A DNA stretch of 21,786 nucleotides from CBCXVS01 sp965178525 (GTDB lineage: Bacteria; Tectomicrobia; Entotheonellia; Entotheonellales; Entotheonellaceae): assembly GCA_965178525.1 (NCBI GenBank), contig CBCXVS010000111.1:1-21786 (forward strand), given 5' to 3'. Under the pieces are notes generated by a model. The model was not told the DNA's origin. It saw only the letters and a list, made by a program, of their open reading frames with translations, and made no database searches. Every line of letters begins with the position of its first letter. Within the stretch, counting starts at the first letter, position 1. The position numbers and the translations under genes are program-made. This document shows positions 8,190 through 16,308 of this stretch, piece by piece.

Positions 8190-8771
8190 ATGGCTGCAGA
8201 GAGTCCAGCCTATTTTGTGCATGAAAGTAGCTATGTAGACCCAGGCGCGCACGTGGGAGAGGGCACCAAGATTTGGCATTTCTGCCACGTCATGTCAGGC
8301 GCGGTGGTGGGCCGTCATTGTTCGATTGGCCAAAACGTCTTTATCGGCGCGAACGTGGTCATTGGGAACAACGTGAAGCTGCAGAACAACGTGTCCGTCT
8401 ATGACAACGTCACGTTAGAAGACGATGTCTTTTGCGGCCCCAGCATGGTGTTTACGAACGTCATCAATCCCCGCAGTCAGATCTCGCGCCAGGACGAGTT
8501 TCAGGACACGGTGGTCAAACGGGGCGCCAGCATTGGCGCGAATGCCACGATCGTCTGTGGCCACATGATCGGCGAGTATGCCTTCATCGGAGCGGGAGCC
8601 GTGGTGACCGCCGACGTGCCGGCCTATGCGTTGATGTATGGCAACCCGGCCCGGCAACATGGCTACATGTGCCGCTGCGGCGAGAAGCTGGTGCTGCAGG
8701 GAAGCGAGTATACGTGCCACGTGTGCCAGGCCCAATACGCCTTGATCGATAACGGACTTCTCCCCGTCTAA
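8190..8771 (+). CDS. WbpD-like left-handed beta-helix N-acetyltransferase
   Basis: Predicted 193-residue acyl-CoA-dependent N-acyltransferase. Many hexapeptide turns ([LIV]-G-x4 type, for example VGRHCSIGQNVFIGANVVIG) build a left-handed parallel beta-helix. NPRSQI, KRGASIGANATIVCG and GAVVTADVPAYALMYGNPA match the WbpD/WlbB family, which acetylates UDP-3-amino-GlcNAc-uronate on the way to 2,3-diacetamido uronic acids of O-antigens. The C-terminus adds CRCG and CHVC pairs, spaced like a small zinc ribbon (about residues 160-180). The start at 8190 has AGGGG 6-7 bases upstream; an upstream ATG at 8160 has none. The aminotransferase that normally links WbpB to WbpD is not in the window. The stop is followed in the same frame by the epimerase sequence. 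Confidence 0.88.
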   Translation: MAAESPAYFVHESSYVDPGAHVGEGTKIWHFCHVMSGAVVGRHCSIGQNVFIGANVVIGNNVKLQNNVSVYDNVTLEDDVFCGPSMVFTNVINPRSQISRQDEFQDTVVKRGASIGANATIVCGHMIGEYAFIGAGAVVTADVPAYALMYGNPARQHGYMCRCGEKLVLQGSEYTCHVCQAQYALIDNGLLPV

Positions 8772-8789
8772 GGGTCTGGATATCCATAC

Positions 8790-8804
8790 AAGGAACAAGA
8801 TATA
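8790..8804 (+). promoter_or_regulatory. Ribosome binding site and candidate ATA start of the epimerase
   Basis: AAGGA (8790-8794), a 7-base spacer and ATA (8802-8804) have ideal ribosome-site geometry. The only unusual element is the third base of the start codon. Confidence 0.45.
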
Positions 8805-9782
8805 CCATCTCTTACCGGCAGCCGGGTTGCTCTGATTGGTGGTGCAGGGTGGGTCGGTTCCCATATCGCGGATCAGCTGACCGAGACAGATGTTGGGGAC
8901 ATTGTGATCTTCGACAACTTTGTGCGCGGGACGCGACGGAATCTCGAACAGGCCGTTCGTCATCCCAAGGTTACTCTGGTTGAGGCGGACATTCGAGACC
9001 ATGCCAGCCTGCGCCAAGTTCTCGATGGCGCCGATTACGTGTTTCTCCTAACGGCCCTATGGTTAGGGGAGTGTGTGGCGCAACCTCGCGATGCGCTTGA
9101 GGTGAATGTGGTGGAGATCTATAACGTCATTGAACTCTGTCAGGCGTTAGGGATCAAAAAAGTGGTTTATTCTTCATCCGCCTCTGTCTATGGCGATGCA
9201 CTACAAGTCCCCATGACTGAGGAGCATCCTTTCAATAACCGGACCTTCTACGGCGCCACCAAGATCGCTGGCGAACAGTTCTTCCGCGCCTTCTATGAGA
9301 TGCATAGCTTGGATTATACCGGGCTGCGGTACATGAATATTTATGGCCCGCGGATGGATTATCAAGGGACCTATGTCAGTGTCATCATGAAGGTACTCGA
9401 TCGTATCGAGCAAGGGCTACCGCCCCTGATCTTTGGCGATGGTTCTCAATCCTACGATTTTATTCATGTGAGTGACGTGGCCCGCGCCAATATTCTCGCT
9501 CTGCAAAGTGATGCCACGGACGAGTTTTTTAACATCGGAACCGGTGCGAAGACGACCATCAATGAGTTGGTCGGCATGCTGTTAGAGATCACCGGGTCGC
9601 CGATTCAGCCCGAGTACCGGCCGCAAGAACAGATGTTTGTCACCCATCGGGTGGGGAGCACGGAGAAAACGACACGCCTGTTGGACTTCCGGGCTACGAT
9701 ACCCCTGCAGGAGGGATTGCGTTCGGTGGTGGCGTGGCGCCAGGCCGATAAACGGCGGGCCGCAGGCATAAACGTAACGTAG
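8802..9782 (+). CDS. NAD-dependent NDP-sugar epimerase/dehydratase (extended SDR), non-ATG start
   Basis: Predicted about 326-residue extended SDR. Homology clearly starts upstream of the first conventional start codon (GTG at 8904): the codons before it encode PSLTGSRVALIGGAGWVGSHI, containing the Rossmann GGAGWVG motif, which cannot be dispensable. No ATG, GTG or TTG exists in frame between the preceding stop (8769-8771) and this motif. The ATA at 8802 sits where the Met would be expected (M-PSLTG...), with AAGGA (8790-8794) 7 bases upstream. This is therefore either a rare AUA start or an ATG-to-ATA change or error. Other family features are SSSASVYG, catalytic YGATK, NIYGPRM, FGDGSQSYDFIHVSD and FNIGTG. 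It probably epimerises or dehydrates an NDP-hexose or uronate made by the neighbouring enzymes. The stop is 17 bases before the amidotransferase gene. Confidence 0.85.
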   Translation: MPSLTGSRVALIGGAGWVGSHIADQLTETDVGDIVIFDNFVRGTRRNLEQAVRHPKVTLVEADIRDHASLRQVLDGADYVFLLTALWLGECVAQPRDALEVNVVEIYNVIELCQALGIKKVVYSSSASVYGDALQVPMTEEHPFNNRTFYGATKIAGEQFFRAFYEMHSLDYTGLRYMNIYGPRMDYQGTYVSVIMKVLDRIEQGLPPLIFGDGSQSYDFIHVSDVARANILALQSDATDEFFNIGTGAKTTINELVGMLLEITGSPIQPEYRPQEQMFVTHRVGSTEKTTRLLDFRATIPLQEGLRSVVAWRQADKRRAAGINVT

Positions 9783-9799
9783 TGCTGAGATCGTGATGC

Positions 9800-11671
9800 A
9801 TGTGCGGAATCGTTGGTGTATATAATCAGGATGGACGCCCGGTCGGCTCAGAACGTCTCCAGTCCATGACGGACAGTCTTGAGCATCGCGGCCCGGATGG
9901 GGATGGGCACTACGTAGACGGCCCGGTCGGGCTCGGCCATCGCCGGCTGGCGATTATCGACCTCTCCGTTGCGGCGCAACAGCCGATGGTCAATGAGACG
10001 GGCGATGTCGTTCTCACGTGTAACGGGGAAATCTACAATTTTCGAGAGTTGCGGCGTCAGTTAGAGGCACTGGGCTACCGATTTTTCTCACAATCGGACA
10101 GCGAAGTCGTCCTACGGGCGTACGAGGCGTGGGGCACCGATTGTGTCCAACACTTTAACGGGATGTTTGCGTTTGCCATCTGGGACGGCCGGCAACGCTG
10201 CCTCTTTCTTGCACGCGACCGCTACGGCATCAAGCCCCTCTATTACCTGCGGCTTGGCTATACCGTCCTGTTTGTCTCAGAGATCAAGGCGTTCTTGCCC
10301 TATCCGGGGTTTCGGCCTCAGGCCTGCTATGAGGCGTTGAGCGAATATTTTACGTTCCAAAACATTCTGTCCGACTTGACCCTGTTTGAGGGTGTGCGGC
10401 TGTTGCCGGCGGGTTGTACCCTGACCGTGAAGGCGCAGGGCTTGCAGCAAACGCGGTATTGGGATTATCAGTTTGATGCGGCCGGCGCAACGATGCCGCA
10501 ACAGGAGGCCACAGAGACGGTGTATGGTCTATTTAAGCAGGCCGTGACACGGCAATTGGTGAGTGACGTGCCCGTGGGCAGTTATCTCAGCAGCGGCATG
10601 GATTCGGGGTCGATCACGGCGGTGGCGGCGCGCCATCTGGGGCGGTCGTTGACGTTCATCTGCGGGTTCGATCTGTCCTCCGCCTCCGGTCTCGAGCTAG
10701 GCTTCGACGAGCGGGCTGCGTCGGAGGTCATGGCCAATCAATTCAAGACGGAGCATTATGAAGTCGTGCTCCATGCCGGTGATATGGAGTATGTGTTGCC
10801 GTCTCTCATCTGGCACCTCGAAGACTTACGGGTGGGGCAATGCTATCCCAACTACTACGTGGCGCGGTTGGCCAGCCGCTTTGTCAAGGTGGTGCTGTCA
10901 GGCGGTGGGGGTGACGAACTTTTCGCGGGGTACCCCTGGCGCTATTATCGGGGGATGAACAGCAATGGGAGGCGCGATTACTACCGGCGCTACTATCACT
11001 ATTGGCAACGCTTGATACCTGACGAAGCGCGCCCCCTTTTCTTCAACGATGTGGCGTATAAATACATCCGGGATCATGATCCGTTTCGCGCCTTTTACGA
11101 TATATTTGAGGGCCATCGACTGCCGTTGCATGGTCCGGCAGACTATGTCAATGCCTCGTTGTACTTTGAGGTGAAGACATTTTTGCATGGCCTGTTCGTC
11201 GTCGAAGATAAGGTCAGCATGGCGCACGGCCTTGAAACCCGCGTCCCGTTTATGGATAACGACTTGGTCGACTTTTCCTTGCGCCTGCCACCGTCTCTCA
11301 AATTGCGCAACTTAGCCGAGGCACCGGTGGTCGATGAAGACGAGCAAGGCAAGCTGCGGCGTTACCAGCAGGATCCCTCGAGCGATGGTAAACTGATTTT
11401 GCGCGACGCCATGTCGCGCTTAATTCCGCATGAGGTGGCGACCCGGGTGAAACAAGGGTTCAGCGCACCTGATGCCTCCTGGTTTCGGGGGGAGAGCATC
11501 GACTATATCAATCGGTTTCTGCGGGCTCCACAGGCCCGTATCTACACGTACTTGAATCCCGCTTATGTGCACAACGTCCTCGATCAACACAGCGCAGGGC
11601 AGCAGAACCATCGGCTCCTGGTGTGGTCGTTGCTGAGCTTTGAATGGTGGTGCCGGTTGTTTCTGACCTAG
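9800..11671 (+). CDS. asnB: Asparagine synthetase (glutamine-hydrolysing)-type amidotransferase
   Basis: Predicted 623-residue two-domain enzyme. The N-terminal class II glutaminase domain starts MCGIVGVYNQDG with the nucleophile Cys2, plus EHRGPDGDGHY, HRRLAIIDLS and CNGEIYNF motifs. The C-terminal ATP-pyrophosphatase synthetase domain has the PP-loop SSGMDS (residues 264-269), VVLSGGGGDELFAGYPW, and the VEDKVSMAHGLETRVPFMDNDL segment. Free asparagine synthetases have this architecture, but the setting between sugar-modifying genes suggests it amidates a uronic acid, as proposed for WbpS-type proteins in O-antigen clusters. Cys2 is intact, unlike the lasso cyclase in this window. Only a weak GAG-type ribosome site precedes the ATG. 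Confidence 0.92.
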   Translation: MCGIVGVYNQDGRPVGSERLQSMTDSLEHRGPDGDGHYVDGPVGLGHRRLAIIDLSVAAQQPMVNETGDVVLTCNGEIYNFRELRRQLEALGYRFFSQSDSEVVLRAYEAWGTDCVQHFNGMFAFAIWDGRQRCLFLARDRYGIKPLYYLRLGYTVLFVSEIKAFLPYPGFRPQACYEALSEYFTFQNILSDLTLFEGVRLLPAGCTLTVKAQGLQQTRYWDYQFDAAGATMPQQEATETVYGLFKQAVTRQLVSDVPVGSYLSSGMDSGSITAVAARHLGRSLTFICGFDLSSASGLELGFDERAASEVMANQFKTEHYEVVLHAGDMEYVLPSLIWHLEDLRVGQCYPNYYVARLASRFVKVVLSGGGGDELFAGYPWRYYRGMNSNGRRDYYRRYYHYWQRLIPDEARPLFFNDVAYKYIRDHDPFRAFYDIFEGHRLPLHGPADYVNASLYFEVKTFLHGLFVVEDKVSMAHGLETRVPFMDNDLVDFSLRLPPSLKLRNLAEAPVVDEDEQGKLRRYQQDPSSDGKLILRDAMSRLIPHEVATRVKQGFSAPDASWFRGESIDYINRFLRAPQARIYTYLNPAYVHNVLDQHSAGQQNHRLLVWSLLSFEWWCRLFLT

Positions 11672-11678
11672 GGGGCGC

Positions 11679-11813
11679 GTGGCCGAGGCGAAGGACGATG
11701 AGGCAAGTCCGGATGAGGAAGGCGACCCTTCCCAGTATGCTCGGGAAAAAAGGGCGAGCTTGCCCGTAAAAGACAATACATTAAGAAATTATGTCATGTA
11801 TGGAGAGAAGTAG
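11679..11813 (+). CDS. Possible small acidic protein, unrecognised
   Basis: A GTG-initiated 44-codon open frame begins 8 bases after the amidotransferase stop and ends TAG. Its translation starts VAEAKDDEASPDEEGD and is acidic in the first half and Lys/Arg-containing in the second. A GGGGG run just upstream could serve as a ribosome site. I do not recognise it. It fills most of the 248-base gap to the methyltransferase and could equally be chance or the remnant of a lost gene. Confidence 0.22.
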   Translation: MAEAKDDEASPDEEGDPSQYAREKRASLPVKDNTLRNYVMYGEK

Positions 11814-11919
11814 ATGGGCGGCAGAGTCGGCTCTGACTTGAAGAGGTTGTGATATAGGCATACCAAACTGACTCTAGCCGATGTTGCGTCGTTGCCGCGT
11901 CTTATACAGAGAGATAGCC

Positions 11920-12975
11920 ATGCGCGAGTCTATCGTCGACTACTTAGTTTGTCCCCATACGGGAATGCCGTTACGCCTTGAGGTACGTCATATGGAGGGC
12001 GATCACGTGATCGAGGGAGAGCTCATCACCCGAGGCGATGAGACGTGGCGTTATCCTATCCGACGTGGCATACCCCGTTTTGTCGATACGGACCAATTAG
12101 CAGACGAACAGCAAAAAACCATCGAGACCTTTAGCTATAAGTGGTCTCGTATTCCGAATTATGCGCACGAACAGGTAACGAAACGCCAGCGCGAGCGGTG
12201 GTATTACGAGCGGTTTGGCTTTACCCGTGGAGACGCCGACCTACGCGATTTTTTGCACACCGCCCACTACATACTTGAGGCCGGAACCGGTACAGGTGTC
12301 GACACCGATCTCCTGGCTCGGAACTGTCATGGCCTGGTATTCGGTATCGATATTAGTCGTGCCATCGATTTGGCCTATGAGCGACTGCACGAGAGCGAGC
12401 GCGTGATATTGCTACAAGCCGATATTGCGAAGCTCCCTTTTCAACCGGGTTTCTTTGACGTGATTTCCTGCGATCAAGTGCTGCATCATACGCCTGACCC
12501 GCCCGGCAATTTTAAGCGTCTCGTTCACTTACTGCGCTCCGGGGGACATCTCCTCCTCTATGTGTATCGGATCAAAGGCCCCCTTCGGGAGTTCGCTGAC
12601 GACTATCTGCGAACGATATTTACGCAGACGTCGGATGAAGAATGTCTCGAATTTTCCGAACAAATCACACGGTTCGGACGCGCCTTGAGCCAGCTGCAGG
12701 CTACGGTCGACCTCGAGGACGATATCCCGGTACTGGGTCTCAAGCGAGGCACCTATGACGTCCAGCGTTTGATCTACGATCACGTGATCAAGTGCTTCTG
12801 GAACGATGACTATGATTTTTTAACGAATGCGATGATTAATTTTGACTGGTATCGTCCGCTACATGCCTTTCGCTACAGCGAAGAAGACGTTTGTCATTGG
12901 GGTCGAGAGATCGGGCTGGAGATTCGGCATGTCGATGTCGCTCCCAGTGGTATTAGTACCATTATGTATAAATAA
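11920..12975 (+). CDS. SAM-dependent methyltransferase with N-terminal Trm112-like segment
   Basis: Predicted 351-residue class I methyltransferase. Residues 1 to about 50 look like a Trm112/UPF0434-type small domain: MRESIVDYLVCPHTGMPLRLEV and later WRYPIRRGIPRFVDTD, with only one of the usual Cys pairs left. The SAM-binding domain begins around ILEAGTGTGVDTDLLA (motif I) and GIDISRAIDLA (motif II), with a DVISCDQVLHHTPDP post-motif typical of Methyltransf_11 proteins. The long C-terminal part (about residues 220-351) is unassigned. Similar fusions are common in saccharide and lipid-linked sugar clusters, so a sugar or carrier substrate is likely. The start at 11920 follows GAGAG; an ATG at 11881 gives an Arg-rich extension without a ribosome site. 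Confidence 0.85.
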   Translation: MRESIVDYLVCPHTGMPLRLEVRHMEGDHVIEGELITRGDETWRYPIRRGIPRFVDTDQLADEQQKTIETFSYKWSRIPNYAHEQVTKRQRERWYYERFGFTRGDADLRDFLHTAHYILEAGTGTGVDTDLLARNCHGLVFGIDISRAIDLAYERLHESERVILLQADIAKLPFQPGFFDVISCDQVLHHTPDPPGNFKRLVHLLRSGGHLLLYVYRIKGPLREFADDYLRTIFTQTSDEECLEFSEQITRFGRALSQLQATVDLEDDIPVLGLKRGTYDVQRLIYDHVIKCFWNDDYDFLTNAMINFDWYRPLHAFRYSEEDVCHWGREIGLEIRHVDVAPSGISTIMYK

Positions 12976-13030
12976 GACGTGCGAGACGGCACGGGTAGGG
13001 GTTCGAGGCCGCTCTGTCTGAGGTGTTGTC

Positions 13031-13345
13031 GTGGACATTCTGATTACGGGTGCAACCGGTCTCATTGGCGCCGTGGCCATTCGTCGCCTCAGCCAAACGC
13101 ATCGTGTCTATGCCTTGGCTCGGCGTCGGCCTACAGGGCCAGAGGCACGTGACGCCTCCTGGATCGAATGTGATTTGGGACGCCCCTGGGAGACCACCGC
13201 TCTGCCAGAAGGCATCGATGTGGTGATTCATTTGGTTCAGTCACGCCGCTTTCGTGAGTTTCCAGAGGGTGCCGGGGATATGTTTGAGGTCAATATCGCG
13301 AGCACGATGCGCCTGTTGGCATACGCACATCAAGCCGGAGCGCGG
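13031..13345 (+). pseudogene. 5' fragment of an NAD-dependent epimerase/SDR gene
   Basis: It starts with GTG 3-4 bases after a GAGGTGTTGTC region and encodes MDILITGATGLIGAVAIRRL, a Rossmann TGATGLIG motif, then VIHLVQSRRF and a FEVNIASTMRLLAYAHQAGAR segment like those of extended SDRs. Homology stops at about 13345, right before the catalytic Ser/YxxxK region. The frame then runs about 14 unrelated codons, which are antisense to an HTTM gene end, to a stop at 13387. The gene is truncated by a rearrangement. It is the last recognisable member of the upstream sugar cluster. Confidence 0.75.
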
Positions 13346-14507
13346 TTGTCGTCACCCGGAGACGGGGCATACATGCCCCAGCCCTGAGTCAAGCCAAAGC
13401 CGTAACCCAGGCTCTGAATCGGACGCGGCACGACCGAGATGATCCGCAAGCTTTCGACATTGGAGAAAAACACGTAGAGCAACGCGATCAGAGCGATTCC
13501 TTCTCGTATACGCGCGATCGTACGCGTTCCTGACGACGACATAGACTCGACTGGGATAGCGCCCCCCTGATGATGGCGATGCCGCTCATCGGCCGTTGCC
13601 GTTCGAGACCTCGCCGCACGGCTACCATTCCCTCCATGCTGCCAGCCGGCACGCTGCACCTGGTCCCAGAAGGTACGGGGGATAAAGGGAATCAGGGCGA
13701 CTGACGAGACCCACGGAAAGAGCGATAGCTCGATGCTCATGCTCATCCCAAGCTGCAATCCGAGGAATGCAACAATCGTGAGCGTTCGGATGGGAACGGT
13801 CCAAAGAGGCGCGAACAGTAGGAGGGGCCCGAGAAACTCAAGCCCCAGGACGGCGTAATTGAGACCTTTCACCAGTTCTGGAAATCCTCGGAGCCAAACC
13901 CTAAAAGGTCGGACCCAGAATTCGTGGTGAAGCGCGTAGTAGACGGCAGTTCCATCCCGCCATTCGGCGCCGTAACTCTTGAGCAGACTCGCAAAGAAGT
14001 AGACAAAACCAAGCTGGAGCATGATGGCCGCACTAGCAATGGAGAGCATGGTAGACTGCGGATGCGACTTCATCGAACGTCGGCGCATGTCAATGGAGAA
14101 CCGTGCTTCAAGCGGCAAAAAGAGGCTCCAAAAGAGCAGCAAGTGCAAAATCCAATCCCCGCCATCCAGGATATAGTCATTTCGGAGGTTGAGTGAGGTC
14201 AGAAAGAGCCATGACATACCAGTTGCCAAGCGGGTACGATAACCCACAAGCAATATGACAGCAAAGACACTCGCGAGCACAAACAGCAAGACCTGAAAAG
14301 CAAAAGCTCCATGGAGCATATGTATCGAGATGGAGAAGGGTGGATGTTCCGCTCCGGACCCGAAGCGAGGCATCACACCGAGGTCCGTGTAGAAGACCTG
14401 ATGAGCGGTAGACGGGTGACGAGGTCCACAAGAATCAGCACCGCCATGCTGATACGCAATAGGGCGAGAGAACGCAGGTCGACGCTGAAGAGCGCCTCAA
14501 GTTTCAC
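13346..14507 (-). pseudogene. HTTM-domain (vitamin K-dependent carboxylase-like) membrane protein, truncated and frameshifted
   Basis: The minus-strand reading gives a multi-pass membrane protein. EALFSVDLRSLALLRISMAVLILVDL and VFYTDLGVMPRFGSG open it, followed by a LNLRNDYILDGGDWILHLLLFWSLFLPL segment, several hydrophobic helices, YYALHHEFWVRPF and a late GLTQGWGMYAPSPGDD. These match bacterial HTTM-domain proteins related to the integral membrane part of vitamin K-dependent gamma-carboxylase. One base is missing near 14407: the residues before (DLVTRLP) and after (HQVFYTDLG) join only with a frame change. The reading beyond the MYAPSP motif is cut off at about 13345. No ATG starts the N-terminal part; GTG at 14507 is a candidate, and the true start may have been lost to the neighbouring IS sequence. 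It is not expected to be functional. Confidence 0.75.
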
Positions 14508-14707
14508 CCACCAACGCGATCGCGCCGTTATATCTTGATCGTATAGGAAAGTGCATTTTCCCGATCCCAGAAGTCCCCATTTCTCAAGGATGAACGAGCC
14601 AAGTGAGGGTTCCCGGGTGAGGACTGATGAGGGGTGGACGAAGCGGCTCCATCGTGGTAAAACCGCTTCACCATAACAATCTGATCCTCCTCACTCGGTG
14701 CGACCCC

Positions 14708-15937
14708 ATGATGGCGCCATCCGTCGGACACTGGAGTGTCTTCAAACAGATCTGTGCCGATCACTGGGATGAGTTTAAAGACGCCAATCCCCGCTACCCA
14801 ACATCCTACTATGACAGCCTCGTGGCCAAGATGCTCGTCTGTGGTAACCCCGAAAAGATCGGCTATATGGAATACCGCTGCCTCCAATGTGGTCAAGGTA
14901 AGCCTTTGGTCTCCATGAGTTGTAAATCGTCTCTGTGCTTGCGATGCGCCAAAGTCTACGTCGACAACTGGGTCAGCCAGGTGAGCCAGGTTCTCCACGA
15001 GGGGGTAATCTATCGACATATCATCCTGACCGTCCCGGCCATGTTCCGTACGCCTTTCTACCAAAACGCTGAGGTCTTGTTGAGTGAGTTGATGCGGTGC
15101 GGGGCGCAGTGCCTGGATGATTTCTATAGCGAGGTCAGGGGGAAGACGCTCAGAGGTGGCTATATTGAGGTGATCTACACGCATGGGCGCAATGGTCAAT
15201 ATCATCCCCATCTGCCTGTGATCGCCACGAGTGGGGGCTACGATGATCAGGCCGGGAGCTGGGAACATCTGAATTTTTTGCCTTACGATCTGCTGCGTCA
15301 CAAATGGCAGTAGCATCTGATGAACATGTTGAGACGTACCTTGGCAAACGATGCGATCAAGGACCTGGTGGATTGGTGTTTCAAGAAGTATCCCGACGGC
15401 TTGGTGAGCCGCGTGCAGAAGGGAGAAGTGCCGTCTCAGTATCAGAGTTTGGCGAGCTATGTGGCCAAGTATGTGGTGAGTCCGCCGATCTCGGTAAGAC
15501 GGATTGACCGCTATGATGGTGAGCGGGTGACGTACCACTACCGGTCTCACAGACCGGACCGGACCGAACATGAAACCATTGATGTCATGACGTTTATTGG
15601 CCGGATGATCCCGCACACGATGCCCAAAGGGTTCAAGCGCATTCGGTATTACGGGGTGCAGGCCACCAAGACGTTTGCCAAGGTGAAGGAGGTGATTCAA
15701 GCGGCCCTGAGCAAGGTGAAGGAGGTGCTCAGGGGTGCGGTGAAGATCATCCCTCGGATGACTTACAAGCAACGTTATGAGAAGAGTACGGGTCGCAACC
15801 CCTTGATCTGTGAGCATTGTCGGAGTGAGATGGGGCTGTGGCGCATCTGGAATCCGACCTACGGGGTAATCTATGACGAGGGCGAGGAAATCAAACGAGG
15901 CAGATATGAGTCAACCGCACAACGAGCCGGACCTTGA
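14708..15937 (+). pseudogene. IS91-family (Y2, HUH-type) transposase, inactivated
   Basis: Domains in order: an N-terminal zinc-binding domain (CLQCGQ, then CKSSLCLRCAKVY), IYRHIILTVPAMFRTPFY, the metal-site region (GQYHPHLPV), and the Y2-type SYVAKYVVSPPIS followed by a basic C-terminus with CEHCRSEMGLWRIW. This is the single-strand transposase family of IS91. Two lesions stand out. First, an in-frame TAG at 15311-15313 splits the gene (KWQ-stop-HLMNML; a Trp codon is the likely ancestor). Second, HPHLP (15203-15217) has Pro where the second catalytic His of the HUH motif is expected (HPHLH). The open frame extends upstream to 14627. The element ends were not found: IS91 has no terminal inverted repeats. 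Confidence 0.85.
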
Positions 15938-16308
15938 TAACGGGCCTGGTATTGAAAAGCCCACCCGAAGGGCGCTATGTCCAGCCTCCAAGTCGTCTCC
16001 GGACACCATGTCCATCGCCCTTTTCTGCTCTCAGCGATTCGGGCTGTGGATCACCTTGTCTACGCGGCAACGCCAGGAGCCCATTCCCGGCACATAGACG
16101 TTCAGGAGAGAATAGAAGGTTCGACGACACCTTTCAAGTGGGCTGAACCGAGCGATCATCGTCCTCATGGCCATACCCTTCCTCAACACTCTGAATCGCT
16201 TCACATCGATGAGTGACTTGCTCCTATGCCTGGATATACGCTACGATGCCCACATCAGTATCGGGGATGACGATTCGTCCATGACGAATAGGATAGGTTG
16301 GAGTACCT
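15938..16308. other. Gene-free interval between the IS91 remnant and the lasso cluster
   Basis: These 371 bases contain only short, unsupported open frames. The left part may be the 3' end of the IS91-like element. The right part holds a possible weak promoter (TTGCTC at 16218 and TACGAT at 16242, spacer 18), a CCTGGATATA copy at 16229-16238, and the GGAG ribosome site of the cyclase gene. Confidence 0.5.
16218..16247 (+). promoter_or_regulatory. Weak candidate promoter of the lasso cyclase gene
   Basis: TTGCTC and TACGAT are separated by 18 bases and lie about 60 bases before the cyclase ATG. The 10-mer CCTGGATATA in the spacer (16229-16238) reappears at 18390-18399 just upstream of the precursor promoter, which suggests shared regulation. 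The -35 match is poor. Confidence 0.25.

Noticed and set aside
9800..11671. Second lasso cyclase
   Set aside because: Cys2 is intact, no lasso precursor lies nearby, and the neighbours are sugar enzymes.
14528..15817. 429-codon open frame antisense to the IS91 transposase
   Set aside because: It mirrors the transposase coding strand, has no recognisable domain, and the plus-strand protein has clear zinc-binding and Y2 motifs.
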